From positions 62,001-126,000 of IMG/VR virus record IMGVR_UViG_3300033153_015063: a stretch of DNA of 64,000 nucleotides; one strand, given 5' to 3'. Below are positions 36,954 to 45,267 of this stretch, piece after piece. Both the position numbers and the translations under genes were made by a program. Numbering within the stretch: the first letter of the stretch is position 1; every line of letters begins with the position of its first letter. The stretch is from a virus. Below the pieces are notes generated by a model. It was not told the origin of the DNA, ran no database searches, and saw only the letters and a list, made by a program, of their open reading frames with translations.

Positions 36954-38123
36954 GTGACACACCTGAAGGAGATTCCGAAGGGCAGCGGAAACCTTTACAT
37001 CTACGGTTATAACTCAGGAAAGAAGAGTGATGAATACATAGGGGTCTACTCCAGGGAAAAATGGGTTGAGTTAGCCCTGATGGAGAAGCTACAGAAGAGT
37101 GTCCAGGAACTCAGAGAAATCGAAGGTAGTCGTAGTGAAGATGAACGGGAGGAGGATGAAAGTGAGTTGAACAATGACCTCATCTACCCAGACGACCCAC
37201 GTATCAGAGAGTGGCTCATCGACCCATCCAAACTCGACGTAGTCGGTGTAGACCTCGATCTCAAATCGGTCCGAGATGAAATAATAAGACTCAAAAAGGA
37301 TAGTAAAAGTCTCGAAAGGGAAATAGGTGAGATGGAAAAAATTGGTGTTGAGAAAGAACGTTACGAAAATCTACTCTGGCGTAAAAAGGCAAAGGACCTG
37401 GAATTGAGACAAGCCATTTTCATCGAAAAATTCCCAAACACTACATCTTTCATAGTTTTCAATCCAGAACATATGAAGAACGTCATAAACGGAAAATACA
37501 ACTATGTCCTTCAAATAGGAAAAGAAGTTGATGGTTTTTCTGACCTTGGGATTCCACCACGACACATCTACGACATAGGTATCAACTACTTCAATGGTTC
37601 TCAGGAGAATTATGGGGCAGCTGGATCGTATCAGAGAAAAAATGAACATCACTTGCATGGTCAGTTGACCATACCTTACTATAAAAACAAACGAAAAAAG
37701 GGTCCAACTGAAGATGATAAACATACCATAATCCATGAAGTGGGTCATCACGTCCATACATCTACACTCCTTGGTCACAAAAAATTAAAAAAGTATTACA
37801 CCAAGTGGAACGAAGAGATGCATAAAATATCACTGACAATGCCACCAGCCGGAACCATGTCCAGGGTCCAGGCATATGGGAGTGACCCGCACGAAACGTT
37901 CGCCGAGAGATACGCAACCTATATCGACGGTAAGATGATAACAAATAAACAGATATTAAATAAACAAGTTACAACACTAAAAAGTAAAACTAAATTAACT
38001 AAAAAAGAGAAGAAAGAGATAGAGATATTGGAGGATGAGATAACCGCATCTAAAACGATACTAGATTTTTTCTCTGAAACGTTTAAAGCTATCGAACAAG
38101 TAGACCTCAACAGGAGAGAATGA
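36954..38123 (+). CDS. Tag-family metallopeptidase (HExxH), 389 aa
   Basis: Divergent module (EIPKGSGNLYIYGYNSGKK, then EYIGVYSREKW). About residues 40-160 are a charged, helical linker. The C-terminal domain has the zincin motif HEVGHHVH (about residues 262-269) and a downstream acidic helix, PHETFAERYATY (about 311-322), suitable as the third zinc ligand. That arrangement fits a zinc metallopeptidase of the kind seen in phage polyvalent proteins. GTG start; TATA boxes at about 36915 and 36933. The ATGA overlap with the next gene couples them. Confidence 0.7.
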   Translation: MTHLKEIPKGSGNLYIYGYNSGKKSDEYIGVYSREKWVELALMEKLQKSVQELREIEGSRSEDEREEDESELNNDLIYPDDPRIREWLIDPSKLDVVGVDLDLKSVRDEIIRLKKDSKSLEREIGEMEKIGVEKERYENLLWRKKAKDLELRQAIFIEKFPNTTSFIVFNPEHMKNVINGKYNYVLQIGKEVDGFSDLGIPPRHIYDIGINYFNGSQENYGAAGSYQRKNEHHLHGQLTIPYYKNKRKKGPTEDDKHTIIHEVGHHVHTSTLLGHKKLKKYYTKWNEEMHKISLTMPPAGTMSRVQAYGSDPHETFAERYATYIDGKMITNKQILNKQVTTLKSKTKLTKKEKKEIEILEDEITASKTILDFFSETFKAIEQVDLNRRE

Positions 38124-39076
38124 CAGTGGCACCAAACGTCGCCAGCATACCACAGTGGGCCAATGGGAAAAAGGGTTGGCTTCTACTACTGGCCATCTTA
38201 ATTGTTGGACTATACATAGCAGCAGATGCCCTCACTGTAAATAATCAGAAAGCCATACTCCTTTTTGAGTGCGATGGAGACGAACCAGACGATTGGGATG
38301 ACAGATGGAACCTACTTGGGAAAAATTCAAGCCATGACCAGGATGAAAGTGGTGGGTACCTGACAGGTTACAACAGGTCATACAATACCACAACCATGGC
38401 CGAAAATGTCCCAGGGGAAGTTTCCAGGGTTTCAATGTGGGCCATAATCAGGGATATAACTGCCATTGACGACGATGCACCTATCTACCACCACCCGGTC
38501 GCTTATGCCCTGGTTTTTGGGGATTCCTGGTTGGCACTATCGGGTAGAATCGGTGTCAACTACTCATCACTCCCCATGTATTACGCATTCATGGTCATAG
38601 ATAGCAACAATGTGATTGTAGGTGTGGCAGAACGTGGGTATCTGATAAAAACTTCATCAGTCGAGATATCTACCGATGTAGAGGAGTGGTTTCACATCAC
38701 AATCAAACTAGAAGGGAACTGCATCCAGGGTTTCACTGGTCTGAACAGCACCGAGAAGGTATGTAACGATGAAGGATTCCCGAGAGAAAGGATAGCAATC
38801 GAGATGAACTCCTACAACAGATTGGACAACATGACAGTAGAGGGATACAAAGAAAGTGGTATTGTAAGGTCAGCATCTGTAATGGGATTCACTTCGATGA
38901 CCTTCCCTGGATGGTTATTGATGCTTGGCACAGGCCTGAGTATGTTGCTTGCTTTATTCCTTGCTGTCTCGCTAAAGGAGTACCCGATGTCCAAATTCAT
39001 GCGGGGATGGTGCATACTCGTGTTCATCTGGTCTGTGGTTCTGGTCCTGATATTTTTACGAATAATAGTGTTGTGA
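38120..39076 (+). CDS. Surface protein, LamG-like, three membrane helices, 318 aa
   Basis: An N-terminal helix (WLLLLAILIVGLYIAADAL) is followed by a jelly-roll-like ectodomain (about 45-245; FECDGDEPDDWDDRWNLLG at its start, a pattern shared with the LamG-like proteins at 3673 and 29349). Two C-terminal helices close it. It sits between two tag-family genes and overlaps the peptidase gene, so the peptidase and this membrane protein may act together. Confidence 0.6.
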   Translation: MTVAPNVASIPQWANGKKGWLLLLAILIVGLYIAADALTVNNQKAILLFECDGDEPDDWDDRWNLLGKNSSHDQDESGGYLTGYNRSYNTTTMAENVPGEVSRVSMWAIIRDITAIDDDAPIYHHPVAYALVFGDSWLALSGRIGVNYSSLPMYYAFMVIDSNNVIVGVAERGYLIKTSSVEISTDVEEWFHITIKLEGNCIQGFTGLNSTEKVCNDEGFPRERIAIEMNSYNRLDNMTVEGYKESGIVRSASVMGFTSMTFPGWLLMLGTGLSMLLALFLAVSLKEYPMSKFMRGWCILVFIWSVVLVLIFLRIIVL

Positions 39077-39080
39077 GAAA

Positions 39081-39689
39081 ATGAGTAAAAAGTGGTTATC
39101 AAATATTCCACCTGGGTCACCGAACTGGTACATATATGGTTCTCCAGATGAAGATGAAATGTGTGGCACAGGTTACTATGGACGTGCCACACTCGATAAT
39201 CTACAGGAATATAAACTCCAATTATTCTGGGAAAGAAAAGTGCAAAACATGGAACATAATGCTAGAGTAATTTTATCTACAGAACAACTATTCAACATCA
39301 AGTCAAGAGCATTAGGAAAAGTTTTAAAGAAAAGGGTGTCTGTAGATTCATTAAAACTGAATACTATCAATCTCAAAGTAGGAAGAGATATCATCAACAT
39401 CCAGTTCGGAGGTAGCCCGGTTTTCGAGAAAAGTGATGGGGTATGGAGAGTTGGTGTGGATGCAACGACTCCGATGATGAGAGGAAAGCAAATCTACATC
39501 ACCTACGATGAGACCTTCTACACCCATCTTGATAGAAGGGAAAGGCATCACATCGCTGCATCCATGAACGATGCCATGAAAAAAAGGGGATTCAGAATCG
39601 GAAACGTTGTGGATGAGTTCGAACGTAGTATCGGATTCGAGGATAAACTTATCAATCAAGATGAGATAGACGACGTTGCAGTCGTGTAG
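39081..39689 (+). CDS. Tag-family protein, most divergent, 202 aa
   Basis: The module is recognisable as IPPGSPNWYIYGSPDEDE ... GYYGRATLDNLQEYKL: the same P.GS.N.Y.Y ... Y.G order as the others. The cargo, about 150 residues, is alpha/beta with a basic centre (ALGKVLKKRVSVDSLKL) and no catalytic motif that I can see. Third gene of the 36954 operon, 5 bases after the LamG-like gene. Confidence 0.6.
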   Translation: MSKKWLSNIPPGSPNWYIYGSPDEDEMCGTGYYGRATLDNLQEYKLQLFWERKVQNMEHNARVILSTEQLFNIKSRALGKVLKKRVSVDSLKLNTINLKVGRDIINIQFGGSPVFEKSDGVWRVGVDATTPMMRGKQIYITYDETFYTHLDRRERHHIAASMNDAMKKRGFRIGNVVDEFERSIGFEDKLINQDEIDDVAVV

Positions 39690-39712
39690 TCACACACGTA
39701 CGATGCATACTC

Positions 39713-40321
39713 CTACTTGACCATCCGGCGGCCCTGAGCAGTCAGCCAACCGCCCAGAATCCATACCAAAAACATGTAAAAGAGGGCAATGCGGAAGTTC
39801 CACCCACCCGGGTAATGGATGACGCCTGAGTCCACAAAAATGATGCCCTCCAGCACCCAATCTCCAGCGGCTGCAGCGAGACCAATGAGCACCACCATCT
39901 CACGTCTCTCAGCGATAAGAAGGCCAGCTACTCCTATGAAGAGGATAGTCCATGTCACGTCACCTGAAAGTAGGAACACGACGAACCCAACACCAACCAG
40001 AAGTTCAGGGGCCCCAAACTGTGTGATGGTGTCGATTTGAGTGTTGTAAGTGGTCTGGAACAGCCACAGAAAGATAGGGGCCATGAAAGCGAGGGTCAGT
40101 GGTATCTCGATAGGGACTCCTCCTATCATCAACATACTATCGTGGTACTCCCACCGCCCAGCGATCACACCCCTGTATTCCAGTATCCAGTCACCGATAG
40201 CCACGAACACGCCAATGTAGAATGCCTGACGCTTAAGACGTGGCGTCAACCGAAAGAAGGCAACGACACCAAGTAGCACTGTGATGATGAAAGCACTCTG
40301 AATCGCTAGTAGACCATCCAT
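39713..40321 (-). CDS. Membrane protein with two-fold GDWxLE repeat, 202 aa
   Basis: Six or seven helices. The motif GDWILE (about residues 42-47) recurs as GDWVLE (about 153-158), each in a helix followed by an aromatic loop (GVIAGRWEYHDS, SGVIHYPGGWNF). The motif GVPIEIPLTL between them recalls lycopene-cyclase/CruF-like membrane folds, but the resemblance is too short to name an enzyme. TATA CTTTATATATG about 25 bases upstream. Confidence 0.55.
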   Translation of the reverse strand: MDGLLAIQSAFIITVLLGVVAFFRLTPRLKRQAFYIGVFVAIGDWILEYRGVIAGRWEYHDSMLMIGGVPIEIPLTLAFMAPIFLWLFQTTYNTQIDTITQFGAPELLVGVGFVVFLLSGDVTWTILFIGVAGLLIAERREMVVLIGLAAAAGDWVLEGIIFVDSGVIHYPGGWNFRIALFYMFLVWILGGWLTAQGRRMVK

Positions 40322-40374
40322 TGTATGGGGAAGGAATTAGACATATATAAAGGTTGAAGGTTGAGGTTCCGCTT

Positions 40375-40408
40375 CATCCAGCATCCAGCATCCAGCATCC
40401 AGCATCCA
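40375..40408 (+). repeat. Tandem CATCCAG repeats
   Basis: Four perfect 7-bp units plus six bases of a fifth, in the spacer between divergent genes. Confidence 0.85.
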
Positions 40409-40443
40409 AAACTTCTTAAAGTCACTCTGGTGTTGGTTGGATA

Positions 40444-41226
40444 GTGGAAGTTGAGTATTACCTTCATATAGCATGTTTCTGGAACATCAAGCGTACCAAG
40501 TATCATGCTAACAGAGATGAGAGGAGGGACATCTTCTCTGGAACTCTCTGCTTCGAAAGATTGAGGAGTCCCAACAAGACCACCTATCTGGTCCATCGTC
40601 GGGTCTATCCATTGGTATTGATGGTGTTCCAGGACCTACGCATCCTCAGTGTAGTTCCAGTGAAGGAAGAACAACATAAAATATTCTACGGACAGTGGAA
40701 AGAAGATTGCCGTGAATCCATCAGAATGATTGCCGATGCAATCGAAAATAAAAAGTTGAATGCCAATGTAGGTTATCGTAAATATATACTCCAGATAGTG
40801 ACTGCAACTATGTTTGAGGATGAAATTAAAGAGGAACTATCACATTATTTGAGTAGACTACCCAGAGGTCATATAAAAAATCACGTTAACAAATTCCGAA
40901 GCAGCTTGACAAGGATGTACATGTTTCATACCTGGTTCTTTAACTGTTATAGTAAAATTGTTCAGAGTCTACCAGTGCCAGTAACCACAGAAAGTTCCGA
41001 GTACAGAATAGTACAAGTTATGGGTCGTAATACAAAGAATAGTACCAGGGCAATCAGATATAAGCTGGAGGAAAGATTTATAGATGGTAACAAGAGATGT
41101 ATAAAACACTACGACACAATAGAAGAGGCCGAGAATAAAAAAATGATGTATGAACAACTTAGAGATGAAAAACACATCAGAGATTTAATAGATAATGACT
41201 TGAGGAAATCCTTTTCTGGTGAATAG
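40444..41226 (+). CDS. Hypothetical soluble protein, 260 aa
   Basis: GTG start close to CTTCTTAAAG (about 40411), so nearly leaderless. The protein is basic and helical; residues of about 85-170 are predicted helices (ESIRMIADAIENKKLN, HIKNHVNKFRSSLTRMYM). The C-terminal part has a strand-loop-strand with conserved basic residues (IRYKLEERFIDGNKRCIKHY). The base content is AT-rich late in the gene. No family recognised. It ends before a strong hairpin. Confidence 0.55.
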   Translation: MEVEYYLHIACFWNIKRTKYHANRDERRDIFSGTLCFERLRSPNKTTYLVHRRVYPLVLMVFQDLRILSVVPVKEEQHKIFYGQWKEDCRESIRMIADAIENKKLNANVGYRKYILQIVTATMFEDEIKEELSHYLSRLPRGHIKNHVNKFRSSLTRMYMFHTWFFNCYSKIVQSLPVPVTTESSEYRIVQVMGRNTKNSTRAIRYKLEERFIDGNKRCIKHYDTIEEAENKKMMYEQLRDEKHIRDLIDNDLRKSFSGE

Positions 41227-41268
41227 ACTTACACCTTATTATACTATAAGTATATATAGAGGAAATGC

Positions 41269-41320
41269 GTTTAACTGTGGCAGTTAGTAAGGATAGTGCC
41301 ACAGTTAAACACTTTTTTTT
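41269..41320 (+). terminator. 14-bp perfect hairpin followed by T8
   Basis: GTTTAACTGTGGCA and its complement (41269-41282, 41297-41310) enclose a 14-base loop and are followed by A-C-T8. It lies between convergent genes. A TATA-like AGTATATATAG just upstream makes a short RNA possible as well. Confidence 0.65.
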
Positions 41321-41427
41321 ACCTTTGGCCAAAGTGAAACTATAGATTCCACTTTATTAAAATCCACTTTATTAAAATGGGTTGTATGAAATTGGTTGTA
41401 TAGTGAATGTTGACCTGTTCGAGTAAC

Positions 41428-41880
41428 TCAGATCCAGTACTCTTCCTCCTCATCTGCCTTGCGTTCCTCTTCTTCCTTCTCCTTTATCCTTCTGTCCCAC
41501 TCTTCTTCTGTGAGTGGTGACGCTTTGTGACACTTCTGGATGAACTCTTCAGATACCATCCACATCTCTTCAGCATAGTGGATCTTACATTGTGGACAAA
41601 AAGATGTTGCCACACCACCAGAACATTGTGGGCAGAGTGGGATAAGATACTCCTCGATGCCGTTGAACCTGAAATCATTCCCATGTAACATCCGGTGCCT
41701 CTTGTCAAGCTCTGCGGTGGTAAATTTCTCCCACTCTTCTGGGTTTTTATCCTGTAGCAGTTTGACGATCCAACAGGCACTCACCTCTCTCTCCATGTTT
41801 CCAAAGGATGCAAAAAAGTGTTTTTTTGTGTCGATATCCATTGGTTTGATAGTCTCTTCGGGATCATCTATGTCATCCAT
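41428..41880 (-). CDS. Zinc-ribbon protein, 150 aa
   Basis: Starts MDDIDDPEETIKPMDIDTKK. A helical middle leads to a ribbon with CPQCSGG ... FCPQCKIHY (about residues 83-101), and then a long acidic coiled-coil tail (RRIKEKEEEERKADEEEEYW). The ribbon ending CKIH also occurs in the proteins at 52135 and 52713. TATA CTTTTTAAAC about 30 bases upstream. Function unknown. Confidence 0.65.
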   Translation of the reverse strand: MDDIDDPEETIKPMDIDTKKHFFASFGNMEREVSACWIVKLLQDKNPEEWEKFTTAELDKRHRMLHGNDFRFNGIEEYLIPLCPQCSGGVATSFCPQCKIHYAEEMWMVSEEFIQKCHKASPLTEEEWDRRIKEKEEEERKADEEEEYWI

Positions 41881-41959
41881 ACATTCGAAAAGGTAGGTAC
41901 GAGTTTAAAAAGATAAATGAAAAAGATGGGCCGAGAAAAATCAAGGGGGGCCCAGACTT

Positions 41960-42335
41960 CTCGACCCAAGGCGGGTAGCGGATTCGAACCGCTGTGGTCT
42001 CTACAGGTGATGTATGATATGAGACACACCTCCATCGACCCACCATTTGACCAGAGGACCTTATAGATCCAATCCCCTGGTCCCCCGGAGGACAATCCAA
42101 AGATGACCATCCGGGTCCTTCGTAGTTCAGTATATCCTGCTTCGGTTCACCCCCATCTGATGGTGGGTATTTCACTCTCAGCAGTCCCCCGGTCCAGGGT
42201 GTATCAAACTTCCCAAGGGGGGCACCCAGCGGGCAATCCTGTGAAGGGTTCGCCAGGTGGATACTCTCAAACTCCGTGTGTGTTGTTGTTGTTGTTATTT
42301 CAGTTGCTGGCTACTTTTGTAACCACCTCCGTTGA
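41960..42335 (-). ncRNA. Candidate structured RNA with tRNA-like 3' domain
   Basis: No convincing reading frame occupies this GC-rich stretch, yet it has a motif-type promoter (42393-42357) and T-runs after it. Its 3' part (42044-41969) ends like a tRNA: perfect T arm (AGCGG TTCGAAT CCGCT) and acceptor GGTGGGT/ACCCGCC with one wobble. The D-arm and anticodon-arm regions are degenerate (a three-pair stem around ATCACCT). It contains AUCAUACAUCACCU, exactly complementary to the start region of three mRNAs in this window. Confidence 0.45.
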
Positions 42336-42356
42336 AAGTGAATATATGTGGGAGTT

Positions 42357-42393
42357 CTTAAAGATTTCTGGAGTTCAACCGTAAAAAGCGTAA
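42357..42393 (-). promoter_or_regulatory. 17-bp motif plus TATA ahead of candidate RNA
   Basis: On the minus strand TTACGCTTTTTACGGTT (42393-42377), 10 bases, then CTTTAAGAAC (42366-42357). There is no protein-coding start close downstream. Confidence 0.6.
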
Positions 42394-42406
42394 TGATACT
42401 CGGAAC

Positions 42407-42949
42407 CTATATCCTTCGCCCAATGGACTGAACATGCCTATCACGGGTTTTGCCGACTATCGGGGTTCCAACCACGTAAAAGCTATCAGGGTACTTTGCC
42501 AGGTCTCTGGTCACCCATTCGTTCCCACCCATCGAAAGGCCATACTTATAGATGGCCGATCTGACACGTTTTGATTGTTGACGAAAACCCTTACCAACCC
42601 TGAAACCAAGTTTGAGAAGTTCATCTCCATCGAGTGTGTAGTAGTTCTTATATGCTTCTGGGTCCTTCAACCGGAATTTTACTACATTTTCGGTGACCTC
42701 GGCCTTCAGGAAATACCCTTCAGGCAAAGGGACGTTTGATACGAGACCAGGGTTTTCCCTGACCACAGTCGGAGAGAGATTCTTCAGGTCAATCGTTTTG
42801 ATGTCCTTGGTCATAGCCGCCATGAACTCCACTTCTGTCAACTCTGGTTCATTCCCAACTGGACCTCGATAATCATTTTTCTGTGTAGATTGATTATAAG
42901 TGTATCTATAAAGGTTCCTATCTCCTATAACTACAATGAAATCTGACAC
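42407..42949 (-). CDS. Tag-family protein, 180 aa
   Basis: The start of the module is altered (VVIGDRNLYRYTYNQSTQK), but the second half is canonical (YRGPVGNEPELTEVEFMAAM). The cargo is ~130 residues of alpha/beta type with a basic segment (GKGFRQQSKRVRSAIYKYG) and no visible catalytic motif. GTG start overlapping the upstream stop (TAGTG), so it is coupled to the small membrane protein and to the tag gene before that. Confidence 0.65.
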   Translation of the reverse strand: MSDFIVVIGDRNLYRYTYNQSTQKNDYRGPVGNEPELTEVEFMAAMTKDIKTIDLKNLSPTVVRENPGLVSNVPLPEGYFLKAEVTENVVKFRLKDPEAYKNYYTLDGDELLKLGFRVGKGFRQQSKRVRSAIYKYGLSMGGNEWVTRDLAKYPDSFYVVGTPIVGKTRDRHVQSIGRRI

Positions 42950-43140
42950 TACCTACATCTCCGACGTATCCATTCACCGGCCCCAACGAGAGAAATGCCG
43001 ATGATGGTTCTGGCGGTCCTACCAATATCAGCGATAGGGAAATGGCCCACAGCGGGAGACAGAATACTGAGGATGCCATCTATGATAAGAAAGATACCCA
43101 ACACAATCAGGAATCCACCAAATTTCTCCATGTTGGTCAT
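42949..43140 (-). CDS. Small two-helix membrane protein, 63 aa
   Basis: Starts MTNMEKFGGFLIVLGIFLI; two hydrophobic helices (about 8-27, 42-55) and a basic end (EWIRRRCR). It is between two tag-family genes with a 3-base gap and an overlap. Several tag operons contain such a protein (also 45268), suggesting a membrane partner. Confidence 0.55.
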   Translation of the reverse strand: MTNMEKFGGFLIVLGIFLIIDGILSILSPAVGHFPIADIGRTARTIIGISLVGAGEWIRRRCR

Positions 43141-43143
43141 TAC

Positions 43144-43641
43144 CTACTTCCCCTTCCTGATGGCTACAGAGAGTGGTTTCCAACCATGACCATCTCTCCA
43201 TTTATTGATTACCACAATGGCTTTTTTCTTCTGTTCATTCGTCATCTTCGAGGTCTGTTCCACAATACCCTTCAATCTCATCGAACGTGCATGTATGGTG
43301 CCCCTGTTAACACCTTCATCCATGTCCTCGTCGAGTTCGATGAGTATGTTTTTGACCTCACGAACATCCGAAAGACCCTTCGGGGCAAAATCTCTGACCT
43401 GCCCAGGTCTACCGAGATAGACATTCTCACCACCTGGTACTACAATCCTCTTCCCTTCGACGTATGTGACACGCCTATCCCTTTCTCTAACACCCACCAC
43501 CTTCATAATCTCCAGGAACTCCCCCTCGTCCAGGGCTGGTGCTTCTCCTACAGGCCCCTTGTACTGAGTTTGTTGTGTGGCCTGGTCATAGACATACCTG
43601 TATTTATTCCCTGAACCTGGAGGGATTTCAACTATGGACAT
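43144..43641 (-). CDS. Tag-family protein, 165 aa
   Basis: Module SIVEIPPGSGNKYRYVYDQA then QYKGPVGEAPALDEGEFLE. The cargo (VYLGRPGQVRDFAPKGLSDV ... RGTIHARSMRLKGIVEQ) is a shorter paralogue of the member at 35344, both ending with a lysine-rich helix and a strand. The start at 43641 follows GGTGTC; promoter and leader are identical to those of the member at 60674 (TTATATACTCCTCAGCTC). Confidence 0.7.
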   Translation of the reverse strand: MSIVEIPPGSGNKYRYVYDQATQQTQYKGPVGEAPALDEGEFLEIMKVVGVRERDRRVTYVEGKRIVVPGGENVYLGRPGQVRDFAPKGLSDVREVKNILIELDEDMDEGVNRGTIHARSMRLKGIVEQTSKMTNEQKKKAIVVINKWRDGHGWKPLSVAIRKGK

Positions 43642-43703
43642 TACAGACACCTAGGATGATTATGGATGAGCTGAGGAGTATATAAATGTCCCGTTAACTT
43701 ATT

Positions 43704-43782
43704 CGTAACAAACTCCATTCTCAAATCGTAACAAACTCTCCATCTCAATCGTAACAAACTCCAAGTATGCTAGTTTGTTACG
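43704..43782. repeat. Three 23-bp-spaced CGTAACAAACT repeats plus one inverted
   Basis: CGTAACAAACT occurs at 43704, 43727 and 43750 (exact 23-bp steps) and inverted at 43772-43782. The array starts about 17 bases upstream of the TATA box for the tag gene at 43641. It could be an operator or an iteron set. Confidence 0.8.
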
Positions 43783-43802
43783 AATTTGTATTTGGAACGT
43801 AG

Positions 43803-44363
43803 TTATTTTCCGTCTACATCTTTGTGAATCTCTTTCATCCAGGCCAATCTCCCTCTGTCTTTTTTCTTTACCACCCATTTTCCATCTACACTCTCGTCCC
43901 AGAAAGAGAAACCTTCTGTCAGCCATTTCCGGTAAGCATCAGTGACCTCCTGGGCCGGTTTCCATCCCTTCGGTGGTTTGGTCTTCAGTGATATCTCGAC
44001 CAGGTCATTGTCGTTCAACTCCACCCCAAACGCCCCGATATCCAGCGTCAGGACAGCCGACAGGACCACTTCTGATACCGACCCACATCCCTGGCACGTA
44101 TGCTCGATTTCAGCAACCAAGACGCTCCAGGCTATCCCGGATGGGATGGAACCGTCTTGGCACTCAGGTTGAATGGTTTTCAACAACTCATCCAGCGTCG
44201 TCTCTACTCTGATAGGTATATCATCTTCGCTACCAGCAGGTGTCTCGACGTCGAATACATATGGGTCAAAGTTCCCCCAATGTGGCAATCCACTTAGGTA
44301 GCAATGTGGACACTGGAAGCACCATTTGTAGTCAAAAACCACGTCTCTCGGACCGATAACCAT
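43803..44363 (-). CDS. Zinc-binding protein, 186 aa
   Basis: Two separated cysteine pairs, CFQCPHC near residue 15 and CQGCG near residue 83, could build one ribbon with a beta-rich insertion between them. The rest is strand-rich (IGAFGVELNDNDLVEISLKT), and the end is Trp/Lys-rich. CTTTTTAAAC about 25 bases upstream gives a short leader. Role unknown. Confidence 0.6.
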   Translation of the reverse strand: MVIGPRDVVFDYKWCFQCPHCYLSGLPHWGNFDPYVFDVETPAGSEDDIPIRVETTLDELLKTIQPECQDGSIPSGIAWSVLVAEIEHTCQGCGSVSEVVLSAVLTLDIGAFGVELNDNDLVEISLKTKPPKGWKPAQEVTDAYRKWLTEGFSFWDESVDGKWVVKKKDRGRLAWMKEIHKDVDGK

Positions 44364-44402
44364 ACTTCTACTTAGATGGGATGAGTTTAAAAAGAGTTCT
44401 TC

Positions 44403-44612
44403 TTATTTCTTATCTGGAGAATGAGATACATTCTCCCTGAACAACCATTCTCCATCCCAACCAAAATCGACCCAGTAATCATCACATCCTTCACAGTAGT
44501 AGATGTATTCACCTACGTTATCACCGATTGGTTTTCCCTCTTCGTTAACTGGATGCCAGTGACAACAAGTACACAGACCACAACCACCAGGGCACCCCTC
44601 ACTATCACTCAT
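44403..44612 (-). CDS. Cysteine-rich small protein, 69 aa
   Basis: Eight cysteines, clustered at CPGGCGLCTCC and CEGCDDYW, imply two metal sites. Its ATG overlaps the stop of the tag gene at 44609 (ATGA), so the pair is translated together. A metal-binding partner of that tagged protein is plausible but not shown. Confidence 0.6.
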   Translation of the reverse strand: MSDSEGCPGGCGLCTCCHWHPVNEEGKPIGDNVGEYIYYCEGCDDYWVDFGWDGEWLFRENVSHSPDKK

Positions 44613-45112
44613 CGTAACCAGGAAGATGGCTCAGGATTTTCCCACTTATCCTTAACCTTCTCTACCAATTCATCATCTCTTTTCTGGACCAACTCAGATA
44701 CCTTCATCCCTTTCTCGGTCAGTCCGCCCCAATATTCAGCGTAAGAATATTCTTTAAACATAGTTCTGATTTTCCCTCCAGTTAATCTCCACTCCATCAG
44801 ACCTTTTCGTTCCATTACCTTATAGGTGACCATTGGATAAAGGATGTGTTGTCCTCTACTTATATGGAAGTTAGTGTCTGAATCTACATCCCACCCTTTT
44901 CTCCCAAACAGTATAAGAACTTCCTTCTGTGTAGGGGAAAGTTCTTTGTAGATTTCTTCGATTTCTTTATTCTCAGTACCCATCCCCTTCAAGAACTCAG
45001 CCTCTCCCAGCTCAGGAGAATCCCCGACCGGCCCCTTGTACTGTGTCTTGCCGCCTTCATATTCGTAGCGGTATCTATTCCCTGAGCCTGGTGGAATCTC
45101 TACAGTGGTCAT
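44609..45112 (-). CDS. Tag-family protein with winged-helix cargo, 167 aa
   Basis: Module TTVEIPPGSGNRYRYEYEGG then QYKGPVGDSPELGEAEFLK. The cargo begins with a helix-turn-helix-like run (ELSPTQKEVLILFGRKGWDV), continues YKVMERKGLMEWRLTGGKIR and WGGLTEKGMKVSELV, and matches the layout of MarR-like winged helices (recognition helix then a beta wing). So this member probably binds DNA. TATA TCTTTAAATAG about 25 bases upstream. Confidence 0.7.
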   Translation of the reverse strand: MTTVEIPPGSGNRYRYEYEGGKTQYKGPVGDSPELGEAEFLKGMGTENKEIEEIYKELSPTQKEVLILFGRKGWDVDSDTNFHISRGQHILYPMVTYKVMERKGLMEWRLTGGKIRTMFKEYSYAEYWGGLTEKGMKVSELVQKRDDELVEKVKDKWENPEPSSWLR

Positions 45113-45157
45113 TGGTTGGAGATAACCGGGAGGCTATTTAAAGATTGGTAGAAAAGT

Positions 45158-45232
45158 ATGACACCCGGCGTCGCTGTCATCACGGAGTCCGTTGACAGCA
45201 ACACCAGGGTCTGGCTGGGCAAACCCACCTGA
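45158..45232 (+). CDS. Possible 24-aa micro-ORF
   Basis: MTPGVAVITESVDSNTRVWL plus four residues. It begins about 16 bases from the symmetric ATTTAAAG box that more likely serves the minus-strand tag gene. Weak support. Confidence 0.2.
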   Translation: MTPGVAVITESVDSNTRVWLGKPT

Positions 45233-45267
45233 TAATAACTTGAGCTCTCTTTGTTCTTAAATGTTTT

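Noticed and set aside
39713-40321. Lycopene cyclase
   Set aside because: Only a short GVPIE-like motif and helix layout agree; no other carotenoid gene is present.
41873-42175. 100-codon minus-strand frame within the candidate RNA
   Set aside because: Two other frames are equally open, there is no ribosome-binding site, and the tRNA-like T arm and acceptor better explain the sequence.
45158-45232. Confident micro-gene
   Set aside because: Its TATA box is better explained by the divergent tag gene and there is no other support; kept only as a low-confidence entry.
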